Part shown: positions 1-8,611 of the stretch, piece after piece
Numbering within the stretch: the stretch's first letter is position 1
How the letters are laid out: the number at the start of each line of letters is the position of its first letter
From: an uncultured Eubacterium sp.
GTDB lineage: Bacteria; Bacillota; Clostridia; Lachnospirales; Lachnospiraceae
Length of the DNA: 61,289 nucleotides
Direction of reading: 5' to 3'
Assembly (NCBI GenBank): GCA_910584345.1
Contig: CAJTZX010000019.1
Location: 1-61,289, forward strand
Translations under genes and position numbers: made by a program
The notes under the pieces: generated by a model
The model's input: only the letters and a program-made list of their open reading frames with translations
Told to the model about the DNA's origin: nothing
Databases searched by the model: none

Positions 1-72
1 AGAGCTTCTTGCATTCTGGAACAGGAATAAGCAGACCGTACAGAGCCCCTCTCCCGGCGTCCGGGTATCCAC

Positions 73-106
73 AAAATGCAACCCTATATCAAAAATGTTG
101 CATTTT
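73..106. terminator. Candidate bidirectional terminator hairpin
   Basis: Ten-base perfect arms AAAATGCAAC (73-82) and GTTGCATTTT (97-106) enclose a 14-nt loop, and the plus strand continues with a T-rich stretch. It lies just past the stop of the minus-strand gene at 115-513. The stem is only moderately GC-rich, so termination strength is uncertain. Positions 1-72 hold nothing I can assign. Confidence 0.5.
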
Positions 107-114
107 AATTTGTT

Positions 115-513
115 TTAATGATGGTCAGCAACAGCAAGAATCTTTTCAAACGCAAGCCCCGCAAACATCCAAAGCGGCGCATAATCCAGCCGGATAATTC
201 CATGAATGTTTGCTTTTGCCTTACTGTAATCCCAGGGACACATTTTGTGTTTTTTTAAAAAACTGCCGCTGACGTATTCTCCGGTAAAAATTCCGATGCT
301 GTAAATCGCTCCGCGCAGGAGTGTGGGGCAGCTGGTCAAATGGCGGGATACCGGGGCGATAACGGACGCCATGCCATAGATCGGGAACATCCAAAGAGAA
401 GTCTGTCCCATGAGTCGTTTATCGTGTTTCCACATGCTTCCGGTAGAAGTAAACAAAATTTCCATACACCAGCCAGTCAGGCCGCAAATCATAAAGTTTT
501 GTAATTTTTTCAT
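115..513 (-). CDS. Putative ABC-transporter type IV (CmpB-like) membrane protein
   Basis: The 132-residue product resembles the small multi-spanning CmpB-like family annotated as 'putative ABC transporter permease', whose real function is unknown. It has hydrophobic helices near residues 5-20, 40-55 and 62-80, and the family-like stretch around residues 93-96 (CPWDY) followed by a GIIRLDYAPLW segment, which is the most recognisable part. It is the last gene of the minus strand at this end and is followed by the hairpin at 73-106. It is separated from the redox operon by about 240 bp that contain another hairpin, so it is probably transcribed on its own. The family call is good; a transport role is only inherited annotation. 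Confidence 0.7.
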   Translation of the reverse strand: MKKLQNFMICGLTGWCMEILFTSTGSMWKHDKRLMGQTSLWMFPIYGMASVIAPVSRHLTSCPTLLRGAIYSIGIFTGEYVSGSFLKKHKMCPWDYSKAKANIHGIIRLDYAPLWMFAGLAFEKILAVADHH

Positions 514-646
514 AAAGATAGGATGTGCAGGATTTTAGGATTTATACAGAAAGATGTATTTGAATAGATGTTTTTAGAATGATGGATAAGGTTCTGATAA
601 GGTTGGTTTTTAGCCGGGGTATGGACGGTAGTTTGGAGAAATAGAA

Positions 647-692
647 GGTGTGAATGATAATTTGCAAAATGATGCATTTTATCATTCACACC
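647..692. terminator. Long hairpin downstream of flavodiiron gene
   Basis: Perfect 14-nt arms GGTGTGAATGATAA (647-660) and its complement (679-692) enclose an 18-nt loop. Read on the minus strand it follows the flavoprotein gene and is trailed by a pyrimidine-rich TTCTATTTCTC tract, consistent with a terminator. The remaining spacer down to 514 shows nothing else. Confidence 0.5.
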
Positions 693-697
693 TTGTG

Positions 698-770
698 TTC
701 TTTCATAGAGTTATTGAAAGTTATGATGATTCTTTCATAGAGTTATTGAAAGTTTATGATGATTCTTTCA
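698..770 (-). repeat. Near-tandem 32/33-bp repeats of a gene 3' end
   Basis: The motif TTCTTTCATAGAG (plus strand) starts at 698, 730 and, as TTCTTTCATGGAG, at 763. The third copy contains the last codons (SMKESS, stop) of the flavoprotein gene, so the end of the coding sequence has been copied about twice just beyond its own stop codon. Slipped-strand duplication is the simplest explanation. Confidence 0.75.
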
Positions 771-1974
771 TGGAGTCAATAATGGCGTTCGCAAGCGCAT
801 CCAATTCAATATTTTTATCTGCGCCCATCGAAGAAGCAATGCTTAGCCGCTCATTTAGAACAGTCATATTTTTTAACTCTTCATCAATAAATTTCTGCAT
901 CAGGTCGCCGGACTTGCATGCCCAGGAACCGTTTTCAATCAAAGCGAACGTACGGTTTTGCATATTTAATGCTTTCATATCCATTAAGAAATTGTGCATA
1001 ACCGGATAAATGCCAAGGTTGTAAGTTACAGATGCCAGTACGATATGGCTGTATTTAAATGCATCGGAAATCAGGTAGGATACATGGGTATTTGATACGT
1101 CATGCACTTTTACATTTGTGCAGCCTTTTTCGCAGAGCTTGCCTGCAAGAGCCTGTGCGGCAGCTTCGGTGTTGCCGTACATGGAAGCATAAGCAATCAT
1201 AACGCCTTTTTCTTCCGGTTCGTAGCGGCTCCACTTGTCGTATTTATCGATAAAATATCCGAAATTCTCACGCCATACCGGACCGTGGAGCGGACAGATA
1301 TATTTGATCTGATCTACAATGCCGCCTGCTTTTTTCAAAAGCAGCTGAATATGCGGGCCATACTTGCCTACAATATTTACAAGATAGCGGCGTGCTTCGT
1401 CGAGCCAGTCGCGGTCAAAGTTTACTTCATCTGCAAATAGTTTTCCGTCGAGTGCGATAAAAGAGCCGAATGCATCTGCGGAAAACAGTACGCCGTTTGT
1501 CACATCGAAAGTGACCATAGCTTCTGGCCAGTGTACCATCGGTGCGGCTACGAAAGTGACTGTGTGGCTGCCGAAACAGTGTGTGTCGCCTTCTTGGACA
1601 GTGATGCAATCGTGCTGATCCGGGTGGAAGCCGAACTGACGCATAAGCATAAATGCTTTTTCGGTGGAAATGACCTTTACATTCGGATAGCGAAGAAGAA
1701 TCTGTTCTACACATGCGCCATGGTCAGGTTCCATATGGTTGACTACGAGCCAGTCAAGTGTGCGTCCGTCGAGCAGATAATCCAGATTGTCCAAAAGCTG
1801 GCGGCAGGCAGACCAGTCTACGGTGTCAAACAGTACGGTCTCTTGATCTAACAGTAAATATGCGTTGTAGCTTACACCATATGGAATCGGGTGTATATTT
1901 TCAAATAAGTGGAGTCTGTGGTCGTTGGCGCCGACCCAGTACAAATCCTCTGTGATATTACGTACACAATACAT
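754..1974 (-). CDS. FprA-family A-type flavoprotein (flavodiiron protein)
   Basis: A 406-residue cytoplasmic flavodiiron protein that reduces O2 (or NO) to water (or N2O) using electrons usually delivered by rubredoxin. The metallo-beta-lactamase-like domain fills residues 1-250 with the di-iron ligands visible as H80, E82, D84, H85 (HMEPDH), H148, D167 and H230. A flavodoxin domain starts near residue 257 with the FMN-binding loop ASMYGNTE. Length is typical of the two-domain family; there is no fused rubredoxin. It lies 69 bp downstream of the dehydrogenase/EtfA/rubredoxin fusion on the same strand, so the likely electron donor is encoded in the same operon. An AGGA sequence precedes the ATG by about 8 nt. 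Assignment is firm; O2 versus NO preference is not visible. Confidence 0.93.
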   Translation of the reverse strand: MYCVRNITEDLYWVGANDHRLHLFENIHPIPYGVSYNAYLLLDQETVLFDTVDWSACRQLLDNLDYLLDGRTLDWLVVNHMEPDHGACVEQILLRYPNVKVISTEKAFMLMRQFGFHPDQHDCITVQEGDTHCFGSHTVTFVAAPMVHWPEAMVTFDVTNGVLFSADAFGSFIALDGKLFADEVNFDRDWLDEARRYLVNIVGKYGPHIQLLLKKAGGIVDQIKYICPLHGPVWRENFGYFIDKYDKWSRYEPEEKGVMIAYASMYGNTEAAAQALAGKLCEKGCTNVKVHDVSNTHVSYLISDAFKYSHIVLASVTYNLGIYPVMHNFLMDMKALNMQNRTFALIENGSWACKSGDLMQKFIDEELKNMTVLNERLSIASSMGADKNIELDALANAIIDSMKESS

Positions 1975-2043
1975 GAGATGTCCTGCTACTTAACGTCTAA
2001 ATAGCTTTTCCTTTCCTAAATTTTATATTTGTATTTTATGCCA

Positions 2044-3957
2044 TTATGCTTCAATAAACTGGTCTTTGCCTTCTGCGCATTCCGGGCATACCCAGTCCTG
2101 CGGCAGCTTTTCAAACAAAGTGCCAGGAGCGATTTCAGCGTCTTCGTCGCCGTTTTCAGGAATATATTCATAACCGCATCCGCCGCATACATACCGTTTT
2201 CCAATCGGGGCTGGCTTTGGTGCTGGTGGGCGTTTCATTTTGACCATAGGTGGCGCCGGTTGTTTGTCTCCGGTATCTAAAGCTTCGGCTAAGAGTGGCA
2301 GTATTTCATTGACATCACCGACGATGCCGTAGTCACAGTTTTTAAAGATCGGAGCATTGCCGTTTTTATTAATGGCTACGATTGTAGATGCATCTTTAAT
2401 ACCTTTTAAATGCTGGGTAGCGCCGGAAATGCCGCAGGCAATATACAGATTTCCGGTAAATTTCTGGCCAGACATGCCAACATAGCGGCTTAGTGGTACG
2501 TATTTTAATGTTTCAGCGACCGGGCGGGAGGAGCCGATGGCTGCGCCTGCTGCTTTCGCAAGGTTTTCAATCAGTTTCATATTTTCTTTGGAGCCGATTC
2601 CTTTTCCGGCGGAAACGACACGTTCTGCCTGTGCGATTGGGGTGTCGGCTGCAATGCCTACAGTAAAATCATGGCCGTCTTTTTTCAAAGCTTCTACGAG
2701 AGCGGTTACTTTGTCGCCTGCAGCGCCGTCACGGAAAATGTGCCCTTTGCGCACGCCTGTGATGGGAGCCGGTTTTTTTGCTGCTGAACGGCTGCCACCT
2801 CCGGAATCTTTCGGCATTTTTCCGATTAAGTTAGCTGCGATTACGACGCGCTGGATTTCATTTGTGCCTTCATAGATGGTTGTAATCTTGGCATCCCGGT
2901 ACATTCTTTCAACGTCCATGCCTTTTAAGAATCCGGTGCCGCCAAAAATCTGCAGCGCGCTGTTTGTAACTTCCAAAGCGATATCAGAAGCATACATTTT
3001 TGCCATTGCAGCTTCCATTGCATACGGATCATGATGTTCTTTTAATTCGGCTGCAGAATAGACTAAAAAGCGTGCGCAGCGCAGCTTCGTTGCCATATCC
3101 GACAGCTTAAAAGAAATGCCTTGCTGTGCGGCGATTGGTTTACCGAACTGGATACGTTCCTTTGCATAAGCAAGCGCCTGCTCAAAAGCGCCCTGTGCGA
3201 TACCGAGCGCCTGCGCGGCAATGCCGATGCGTCCGCCGTCCAGTGTCGCCATTGCAATCTTAAATCCATCGCCTTCTTTGCCAAGCAGATTTTCCTTTGG
3301 GACTTTGACGTCGTTAAAGATTAATTCGGCTGTCGTAGAAGAGCGGATGCCCATCTTATCATAATGATCGCCGAATTCAAAGCCATCCCAGCCTTTTTCC
3401 ACGATAAAAGCAGAGATGCCGCGGGTGCCGATATCCGGTGTTGTCACAGCGAATACGACATATGTATCAGCTTTCGGGGCATTTGTAATAAATATCTTGC
3501 CGCCGTTTAACAGATAGTAGTCGCCTTTGTCAAAGGCGGTTGTTTCCGTACCGCCGGCATCGGAACCTGCGTTTGGCTCTGTCAGTCCAAAAGCGCCGAT
3601 TTTTTCTCCTTTTGCAAGCGGAACAAGATATTTTTGTTTTTGAGCTTCATTGCCAAAGGCAAAGATCGGGAAAGAGCCTAAGGATACATGAGCAGATAAA
3701 ATGACGCCGGAACCGCCGTCTACTCTCGATAATTCTTCCACAGCGATGGCATAGCTGTTAATATCAAGTCCTGCCCCGCCATATTCTTTTGGATAAGGAA
3801 TACCCATCAGGCCCATTTCTCCGAGTTTTTTTACGGCCTCGTCAGGAAATCGGTTCTCCTGGTCCAGCGAGAATGCGATCGGTTTGATCTCTTCTTCAGC
3901 AAAGGCACGAATCTTTGCACGCAGCTGTTCTTGTTCTGGTGTTGTCTGGAATAACAT
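2044..3957 (-). CDS. Acyl-CoA dehydrogenase / EtfA FAD-domain / rubredoxin fusion
   Basis: Three modules in 637 residues. Residues 1-378 are a short-chain (butyryl-type) acyl-CoA dehydrogenase with the FAD loop GLTEPNAGSDAG and the catalytic base E363 in IYEGTNEIQ. Residues about 400-562 match the C-terminal FAD-binding domain of electron transfer flavoprotein alpha (ACGISGATQHLKG). Residues 588-634 are a rubredoxin with C591, C594, C624 and C627. The N-terminal Etf domain and EtfB are absent. The fusion could pass electrons from acyl-CoA oxidation, or in reverse, to a rubredoxin acceptor. The downstream flavodiiron gene fits as that acceptor. The start has AGGAGG 7 nt upstream. Domain calls are secure; electron direction is inferred. 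Confidence 0.9.
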   Translation of the reverse strand: MLFQTTPEQEQLRAKIRAFAEEEIKPIAFSLDQENRFPDEAVKKLGEMGLMGIPYPKEYGGAGLDINSYAIAVEELSRVDGGSGVILSAHVSLGSFPIFAFGNEAQKQKYLVPLAKGEKIGAFGLTEPNAGSDAGGTETTAFDKGDYYLLNGGKIFITNAPKADTYVVFAVTTPDIGTRGISAFIVEKGWDGFEFGDHYDKMGIRSSTTAELIFNDVKVPKENLLGKEGDGFKIAMATLDGGRIGIAAQALGIAQGAFEQALAYAKERIQFGKPIAAQQGISFKLSDMATKLRCARFLVYSAAELKEHHDPYAMEAAMAKMYASDIALEVTNSALQIFGGTGFLKGMDVERMYRDAKITTIYEGTNEIQRVVIAANLIGKMPKDSGGGSRSAAKKPAPITGVRKGHIFRDGAAGDKVTALVEALKKDGHDFTVGIAADTPIAQAERVVSAGKGIGSKENMKLIENLAKAAGAAIGSSRPVAETLKYVPLSRYVGMSGQKFTGNLYIACGISGATQHLKGIKDASTIVAINKNGNAPIFKNCDYGIVGDVNEILPLLAEALDTGDKQPAPPMVKMKRPPAPKPAPIGKRYVCGGCGYEYIPENGDEDAEIAPGTLFEKLPQDWVCPECAEGKDQFIEA

Positions 3958-4058
3958 AGCATTGCCTCCTTTTTGTTGGAATTTTTATGTAAAGCAGATA
4001 AAAATAACTGATATGTATTTTCTGGTTTGCAAATTTTCTGTAAATTTTAACTAAATTC

Positions 4059-4087
4059 AATATAACAAATTGCGGGATGATTGTCAA
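4059..4087 (-). promoter_or_regulatory. Sigma-A-type promoter for the redox operon
   Basis: On the minus strand TTGACA (4087-4082) is followed after 17 bp by TATATT (4064-4059), about 100 bp upstream of the fusion gene's start codon. Near-consensus boxes and spacing. Confidence 0.65.
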
Positions 4088-4117
4088 TAATTTCTGGTTT
4101 TAATTACCAGATTTTCA

Positions 4118-4146
4118 TTGAATCGTCCTGTGCGGATGTGTATAAT
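4118..4146 (+). promoter_or_regulatory. Sigma-A-type promoter for murE
   Basis: TTGAAT (4118-4123), 17-bp spacer, TATAAT (4141-4146), 71 bp upstream of the murE ATG. It is divergent from the promoter at 4059-4087; a small CTGGT...ACCAG palindrome (4094-4110) lies between the two -35 boxes. Confidence 0.65.
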
Positions 4147-4217
4147 TAGGAAAGAATAAACAGATTCTTGTGCTGTATTTGGAGTAACAAATTATCATTC
4201 TTTATGGAGGTTTATAT

Positions 4218-5675
4218 ATGACAATAGAAAAAATCACAGAACGAATGGATTATCAGCTTCTTTCGGGAAGCATTCGTCAGGAAATTACAGCTCTTGTTTA
4301 CGATTCCAGAAAAATTGTACCGGGATGTATGTTTGTATGTATCAAAGGGGCTGCTTTTGATGGGCATACCTGTATTGATGAAGCGGCCAAAAAGCAGGCC
4401 GCGGCCATTGTTGTGGAGCAGGATATCAAAAATCCGCAGGGGCCTGCCGTATTAAAAGTATCGGATACAAGGCTTGCGCTGGCTGAATTGTCAGCAGCAT
4501 GGTTTCATTATCCTGCAGAACAGCTAAAGACCATTGGCATAACAGGAACGAAAGGCAAGACGACAACAACGTATATGATTCAGTCCATTTTGGAAAGCGC
4601 CGGCAGAAAGGTTGGCCTGATCGGTACGATTGAGGCTGTAATAGGACAGGAGCATATTCCTGCGGCAAATACAACGCCAGAATCTTATTTGCTGCAGCAG
4701 TATTTTAGAAAAATGGTAGATGCAGGCTGTGATACCTGTGTGATGGAAGTATCTTCTCAGGGACTTATGATGCACAGGGTAGGTGGGTTTTCATTTGATA
4801 TCGGTATTTTTACGAATATTGAGCCAGATCATATCGGGCCAAACGAACACGCTTCGTTTGAAGAATATCTGGCATGTAAAGGAATGCTGTTTCGTCAGTG
4901 TAAAACTGGCATTGTGAATGCAGACGATGCGCATGTACAGGATGTGATTGCCGGACATACGTGTGAGATCGAGACGTATGGATTTTCCCAGCAGGCGGAT
5001 CTGCGTGCACAGGATGTCAGGCTGGTTCACACACCGGGTTATCTGGGCGTAGCTTATCATGCTGCGGGAAATTGTGATTTTGATGTGGAAATTGATGTGC
5101 CGGGCAAATTCAGCGTATATAATTCCCTTACGGCAATTGCGGTATGCAGACATTTTGACGTACCGGCAGAAAATATGAAACAGGCATTGAAACAGGCAAA
5201 GGTGAAAGGACGTATCGAGATGGTGAAAGTGTCAGACGACTTTTCACTGATGATTGATTATGCGCATAATGCGATGAGCCTTACGAGCCTATTGACGACC
5301 TTGCGCGAATACGAGCCGGGCAGGCTTGTCTGTCTGTTTGGATGCGGGGGTAACCGCAGCAGAATCCGCCGGTATGAAATGGGGGAGGTATCCGGCAGGC
5401 TGGCGGATCTTACGATTATTACATCTGATAATCCAAGAGATGAGGATCCGCAGGCAATTATAGACGATATTAAGCAGGGAATTGCAAAGACAGATGGGGA
5501 ATTTGTAGAAATCATTGACCGGAAAGAAGCGATCCGTTATGCGATTCAAAACGGGAAACCTGGCGATGTGATTGTGCTGGCCGGAAAAGGCCATGAAGAT
5601 TATCAGGAAATCCGTGGAAAAAAATACCCAATGGATGAGCGGGATTTGATTGCGGATATTTTAGAAGGCAAATAA
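4218..5675 (+). CDS. murE: UDP-N-acetylmuramyl-tripeptide synthetase MurE
   Basis: ATP-dependent Mur ligase that adds the third peptide residue to UDP-MurNAc-Ala-Glu in the cytoplasm. It has 485 residues. The N-terminal UDP-binding domain is followed by the ATP loop GTKGKTTT (110-117), the UDP-MurNAc contact around NTTPES (151-156), the probable carbamylated lysine K221, and the C-terminal ligase domain. The substrate-selecting motif is DNPR (404-407), the meso-diaminopimelate type rather than the lysine type, so a DAP peptidoglycan is expected. A GGAGG site sits 9 nt before the ATG. It is set apart from other mur genes and is followed by priA after 91 bp with no clear terminator. Confidence 0.95.
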   Translation: MTIEKITERMDYQLLSGSIRQEITALVYDSRKIVPGCMFVCIKGAAFDGHTCIDEAAKKQAAAIVVEQDIKNPQGPAVLKVSDTRLALAELSAAWFHYPAEQLKTIGITGTKGKTTTTYMIQSILESAGRKVGLIGTIEAVIGQEHIPAANTTPESYLLQQYFRKMVDAGCDTCVMEVSSQGLMMHRVGGFSFDIGIFTNIEPDHIGPNEHASFEEYLACKGMLFRQCKTGIVNADDAHVQDVIAGHTCEIETYGFSQQADLRAQDVRLVHTPGYLGVAYHAAGNCDFDVEIDVPGKFSVYNSLTAIAVCRHFDVPAENMKQALKQAKVKGRIEMVKVSDDFSLMIDYAHNAMSLTSLLTTLREYEPGRLVCLFGCGGNRSRIRRYEMGEVSGRLADLTIITSDNPRDEDPQAIIDDIKQGIAKTDGEFVEIIDRKEAIRYAIQNGKPGDVIVLAGKGHEDYQEIRGKKYPMDERDLIADILEGK

Positions 5676-5766
5676 ACGTGCAGAGCTTGCATGTGCGCAT
5701 TCACATAAATCACCATATAAATTACTAAGATGAAAAACATTAAACAAAACCTGTTAGGAATGAATC

Positions 5767-8007
5767 ATGTACGCAGATATAATTGTAGATATTTCACATG
5801 AAAAACTGGATAAGACGTTTCAATATGCTGTGCCAAAGCAGCTGGAGCAGGAGATTTCAGAAGGAATGCGTGTAAAAGTGCCGTTTGGAAACCGTAAGAT
5901 TACCGGATATGTGGTTGGCCTTACGGATGTGGCGGAATACGATGTTGCGAAAATAAAGCCTGTTTTTTCGATTATGAAGGAGTCAGCAGTCATTGAATCG
6001 CAGCTGATCGCACTGGCGGCCTGGATCCGAAAAAATTACGGGGGTACGATGAATCAGGCGTTAAAAACAGTGCTCCCCGTAAAGCACAAGGAAAAGCAGA
6101 AAGAGAAAAAGCAGGTGCGGCTTTTTATTTCGCAGGAGGAGGCAGCCAGTATTCATGCAGAATGTGACCGCAGGCATTATACGGCGCAGGCGAAGCTGTT
6201 AGCAGAATTGATGGAATGCTCTCCGCAGTCATATGCACATCTGACAAAAGAGCTAGGAATTCCTTCTTCAGCTATTCGTAATTTTGAGGAAAAAGGCATT
6301 ATAAAAATTGAACGGGAATTTTATTATCGAAATCCAGTATCAAATATTACGACAAAACAATATGAGATACAGCTGAATGAGGATCAAAAGAAGCTTGCAG
6401 AGGTGATTACGATGGAATCGGATGCCGGCAGGGCACATACATATCTGCTGCATGGGGTGACAGGGAGCGGTAAGACAGAAGTGTATATGGAGCTGATCGC
6501 TCATGCAGCGCAAAAGGGTATGCAGTCGATTATGCTGATTCCTGAAATCGCCCTGACGTTTCAGACGGTTCGTCGTTTTTATGAACGGTTTGGCGACCGG
6601 GTATCCATTTTGCATTCCAGACTTTCTCCGGGTGAGCGGTGGGATCAGCTGGAACGCGCGAAAAACGGCGAAATTGACATTATGATAGGGCCAAGGTCAG
6701 CGCTGTTCACACCGTTTTCAAATTTAGGTTTTATTATAATAGATGAAGAGCATGAAAACAGCTATAAAAGTGAAACGGTACCAAAATACCATGCCAGAGA
6801 TGTAGCGATCGCAAGGGCGCAAATGACAGGGGCAAGTGTCGTTTTAGGCTCTGCGACGCCTTCGGTAGATAGCTATTATCGCGCACTGTCAGGAGAATAT
6901 CAGCTGCTTGTAATGGAAAGGCGTGTGCGTGACCAGAAGCTTCCTGTCTGTGAAATTGCAGATCTGCGTGCGGAGATGCGTGCGGGCAACCGTTCGATTT
7001 TAAGCCGCAGGCTGCAGGAGCTGATCGAAGACCGATTGGCCAAAAAGCAGCAGGTGATGTTATTTTTAAATCGTCGCGGTTTGGCAGGGTTTGTTTCATG
7101 CCGTGCCTGTGGCAGCGTTCTTCGCTGCCCGCATTGTGACGTATCTTTGAGCCAGCATAAGCATAGGAGGCTGATTTGCCATTACTGTGGGTATGAAATA
7201 CCAATGGTGGACAAATGTCCTTCCTGCGGTTCTTCTTATATTGGAGCATTTAAGGCAGGCACACAGAAAATACAAGAGCTGACGGCACAGCGTTTTCCAC
7301 AGGCAAAAATTTTGCGGATGGATTATGATACGACGCGTTCCAAAGATTCTTATGAACAAATATTATCTGCGTTTTCCAGACAGGAAGCGGACATATTAAT
7401 TGGTACACAGATGATTGTAAAAGGACATGATTTTGCAAATGTAACGCTGGTTGGAATACTTGCAGCGGATATGTCTTTAAACGTCAGCGATTACCGGGCG
7501 GCGGAGCGCACGTTTCAGCTGGTGACGCAGGCGGCCGGACGCGCCGGACGGGGAAAGGAAGCAGGAGCAGTTGTCATTCAGACGTATCAGCCGGACCATT
7601 TCAGTATTTTGGCTGCAAAAGCGCAGGATTACCATACCTTTTACCAGGAAGAGATTTTATATCGGAAGCTGATGCATTATCCTCCGGTTTGGAATATGCT
7701 TCATATTTTAACGGCATCCGCCAGAGTCGAAGATGCGGATGCCTGTATGAAACAGATTGCGGCCTGGATTCAAAAAGAGCTGAATAAAGCAGGGGCAGGC
7801 GGCATATGGAAGCAGATGCAGGTAATTGGCCCTGCAGATGCACCGATTGCAAAGATTCATGATGTTTATCGTAAGGTGCTGTATTTAAAGCACCCAGATT
7901 ATCCGGTTTTGGTAAAAGTGAAAGATTTTTTGGAAAAAAAGCTGCGGGATTTGACAGAATGGAAAAAAGTCAGTATACAGTTTGACTTTAATCCCATGAA
8001 CGGTTAA
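5767..8007 (+). CDS. priA: Primosomal protein N' (replication restart helicase PriA)
   Basis: A 746-residue 3'-5' helicase that reloads the replicative helicase at stalled forks. It shows the PriA N-terminal DNA-binding fold, Walker A GVTGSGKT (230-237), Walker B DEEH (326-329), helicase motif III GSATPS, and the family-specific zinc-binding cysteines (CRACG, CPHC, CHYCG, CPSCG) between about residues 440 and 485. Motif VI appears as TQAAGRAGRG. Length is normal. It heads the standard Firmicutes priA-def-fmt order, with def starting 73 bp later. Confidence 0.95.
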   Translation: MYADIIVDISHEKLDKTFQYAVPKQLEQEISEGMRVKVPFGNRKITGYVVGLTDVAEYDVAKIKPVFSIMKESAVIESQLIALAAWIRKNYGGTMNQALKTVLPVKHKEKQKEKKQVRLFISQEEAASIHAECDRRHYTAQAKLLAELMECSPQSYAHLTKELGIPSSAIRNFEEKGIIKIEREFYYRNPVSNITTKQYEIQLNEDQKKLAEVITMESDAGRAHTYLLHGVTGSGKTEVYMELIAHAAQKGMQSIMLIPEIALTFQTVRRFYERFGDRVSILHSRLSPGERWDQLERAKNGEIDIMIGPRSALFTPFSNLGFIIIDEEHENSYKSETVPKYHARDVAIARAQMTGASVVLGSATPSVDSYYRALSGEYQLLVMERRVRDQKLPVCEIADLRAEMRAGNRSILSRRLQELIEDRLAKKQQVMLFLNRRGLAGFVSCRACGSVLRCPHCDVSLSQHKHRRLICHYCGYEIPMVDKCPSCGSSYIGAFKAGTQKIQELTAQRFPQAKILRMDYDTTRSKDSYEQILSAFSRQEADILIGTQMIVKGHDFANVTLVGILAADMSLNVSDYRAAERTFQLVTQAAGRAGRGKEAGAVVIQTYQPDHFSILAAKAQDYHTFYQEEILYRKLMHYPPVWNMLHILTASARVEDADACMKQIAAWIQKELNKAGAGGIWKQMQVIGPADAPIAKIHDVYRKVLYLKHPDYPVLVKVKDFLEKKLRDLTEWKKVSIQFDFNPMNG

Positions 8008-8080
8008 TATATTGATTGAGTTTTATTATATACGGAAAAGAAGAACATCTAAGAAAATGTTGAGGAGGAGCAGATAGGAG

Positions 8081-8551
8081 ATGGCAATCAGACAGATCAG
8101 AGTGGCTGGGGACCCGATATTGAACAAAGTATGTAAGGAAGTAAAAGATTTAACGCCAAAAATGCAGACCTTGATCGAGGATATGCTGGATACGATGTAT
8201 GAGGCAAATGGTGTGGGGCTGGCGGCGCCGCAGGTAGGTATTTTAAGGAGGATTGCGGTTGTTGATATTGGTGACGGGCCGATTGTACTGGTTAATCCGC
8301 AGATCATTGAAGAAGACGGGGAACAGACCGGAGATGAGGCATGTTTAAGCCTTCCAGGTAAAGCAGGGGAAGTGAAACGACCGAATCATGTAATCGTACA
8401 TGCATTTGACAAAGAAATGGAAGAATATGAGATCGAGGGAGAAGAACTGCTTGCCCGTGCGTTATGTCATGAAATTGAGCATCTGGACGGTCACATGTAC
8501 ATGGAACATGTAATTGGCGATATCCATGATGCAGTCATGGATGACGAATAA
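8081..8551 (+). CDS. def: Peptide deformylase
   Basis: A 156-residue metalloenzyme that removes the formyl group from nascent N-terminal methionine. The three signature motifs are GVGLAAPQ, EACLS (metal-binding Cys; usually EGCLS) and HEIEH (two metal His and the catalytic Glu; usually HEIDH). The two conservative motif changes are within what the family tolerates. A GGAGGAG tract and a second AGGAG precede the ATG. It is followed by fmt, whose product creates the formyl-methionine that this enzyme later processes. Confidence 0.95.
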   Translation: MAIRQIRVAGDPILNKVCKEVKDLTPKMQTLIEDMLDTMYEANGVGLAAPQVGILRRIAVVDIGDGPIVLVNPQIIEEDGEQTGDEACLSLPGKAGEVKRPNHVIVHAFDKEMEEYEIEGEELLARALCHEIEHLDGHMYMEHVIGDIHDAVMDDE

Positions 8552-8611
8552 GGAAAAATAATGGTAATTTTGTGAAGTACCGGATAAATAAAAAAGAGCA
8601 GGTGATAATAA

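Noticed and set aside
9..197. 62-codon plus-strand frame at the left edge
   Set aside because: It has no ribosome site, no recognisable features and runs through a hairpin into the antisense of the CmpB-like gene.
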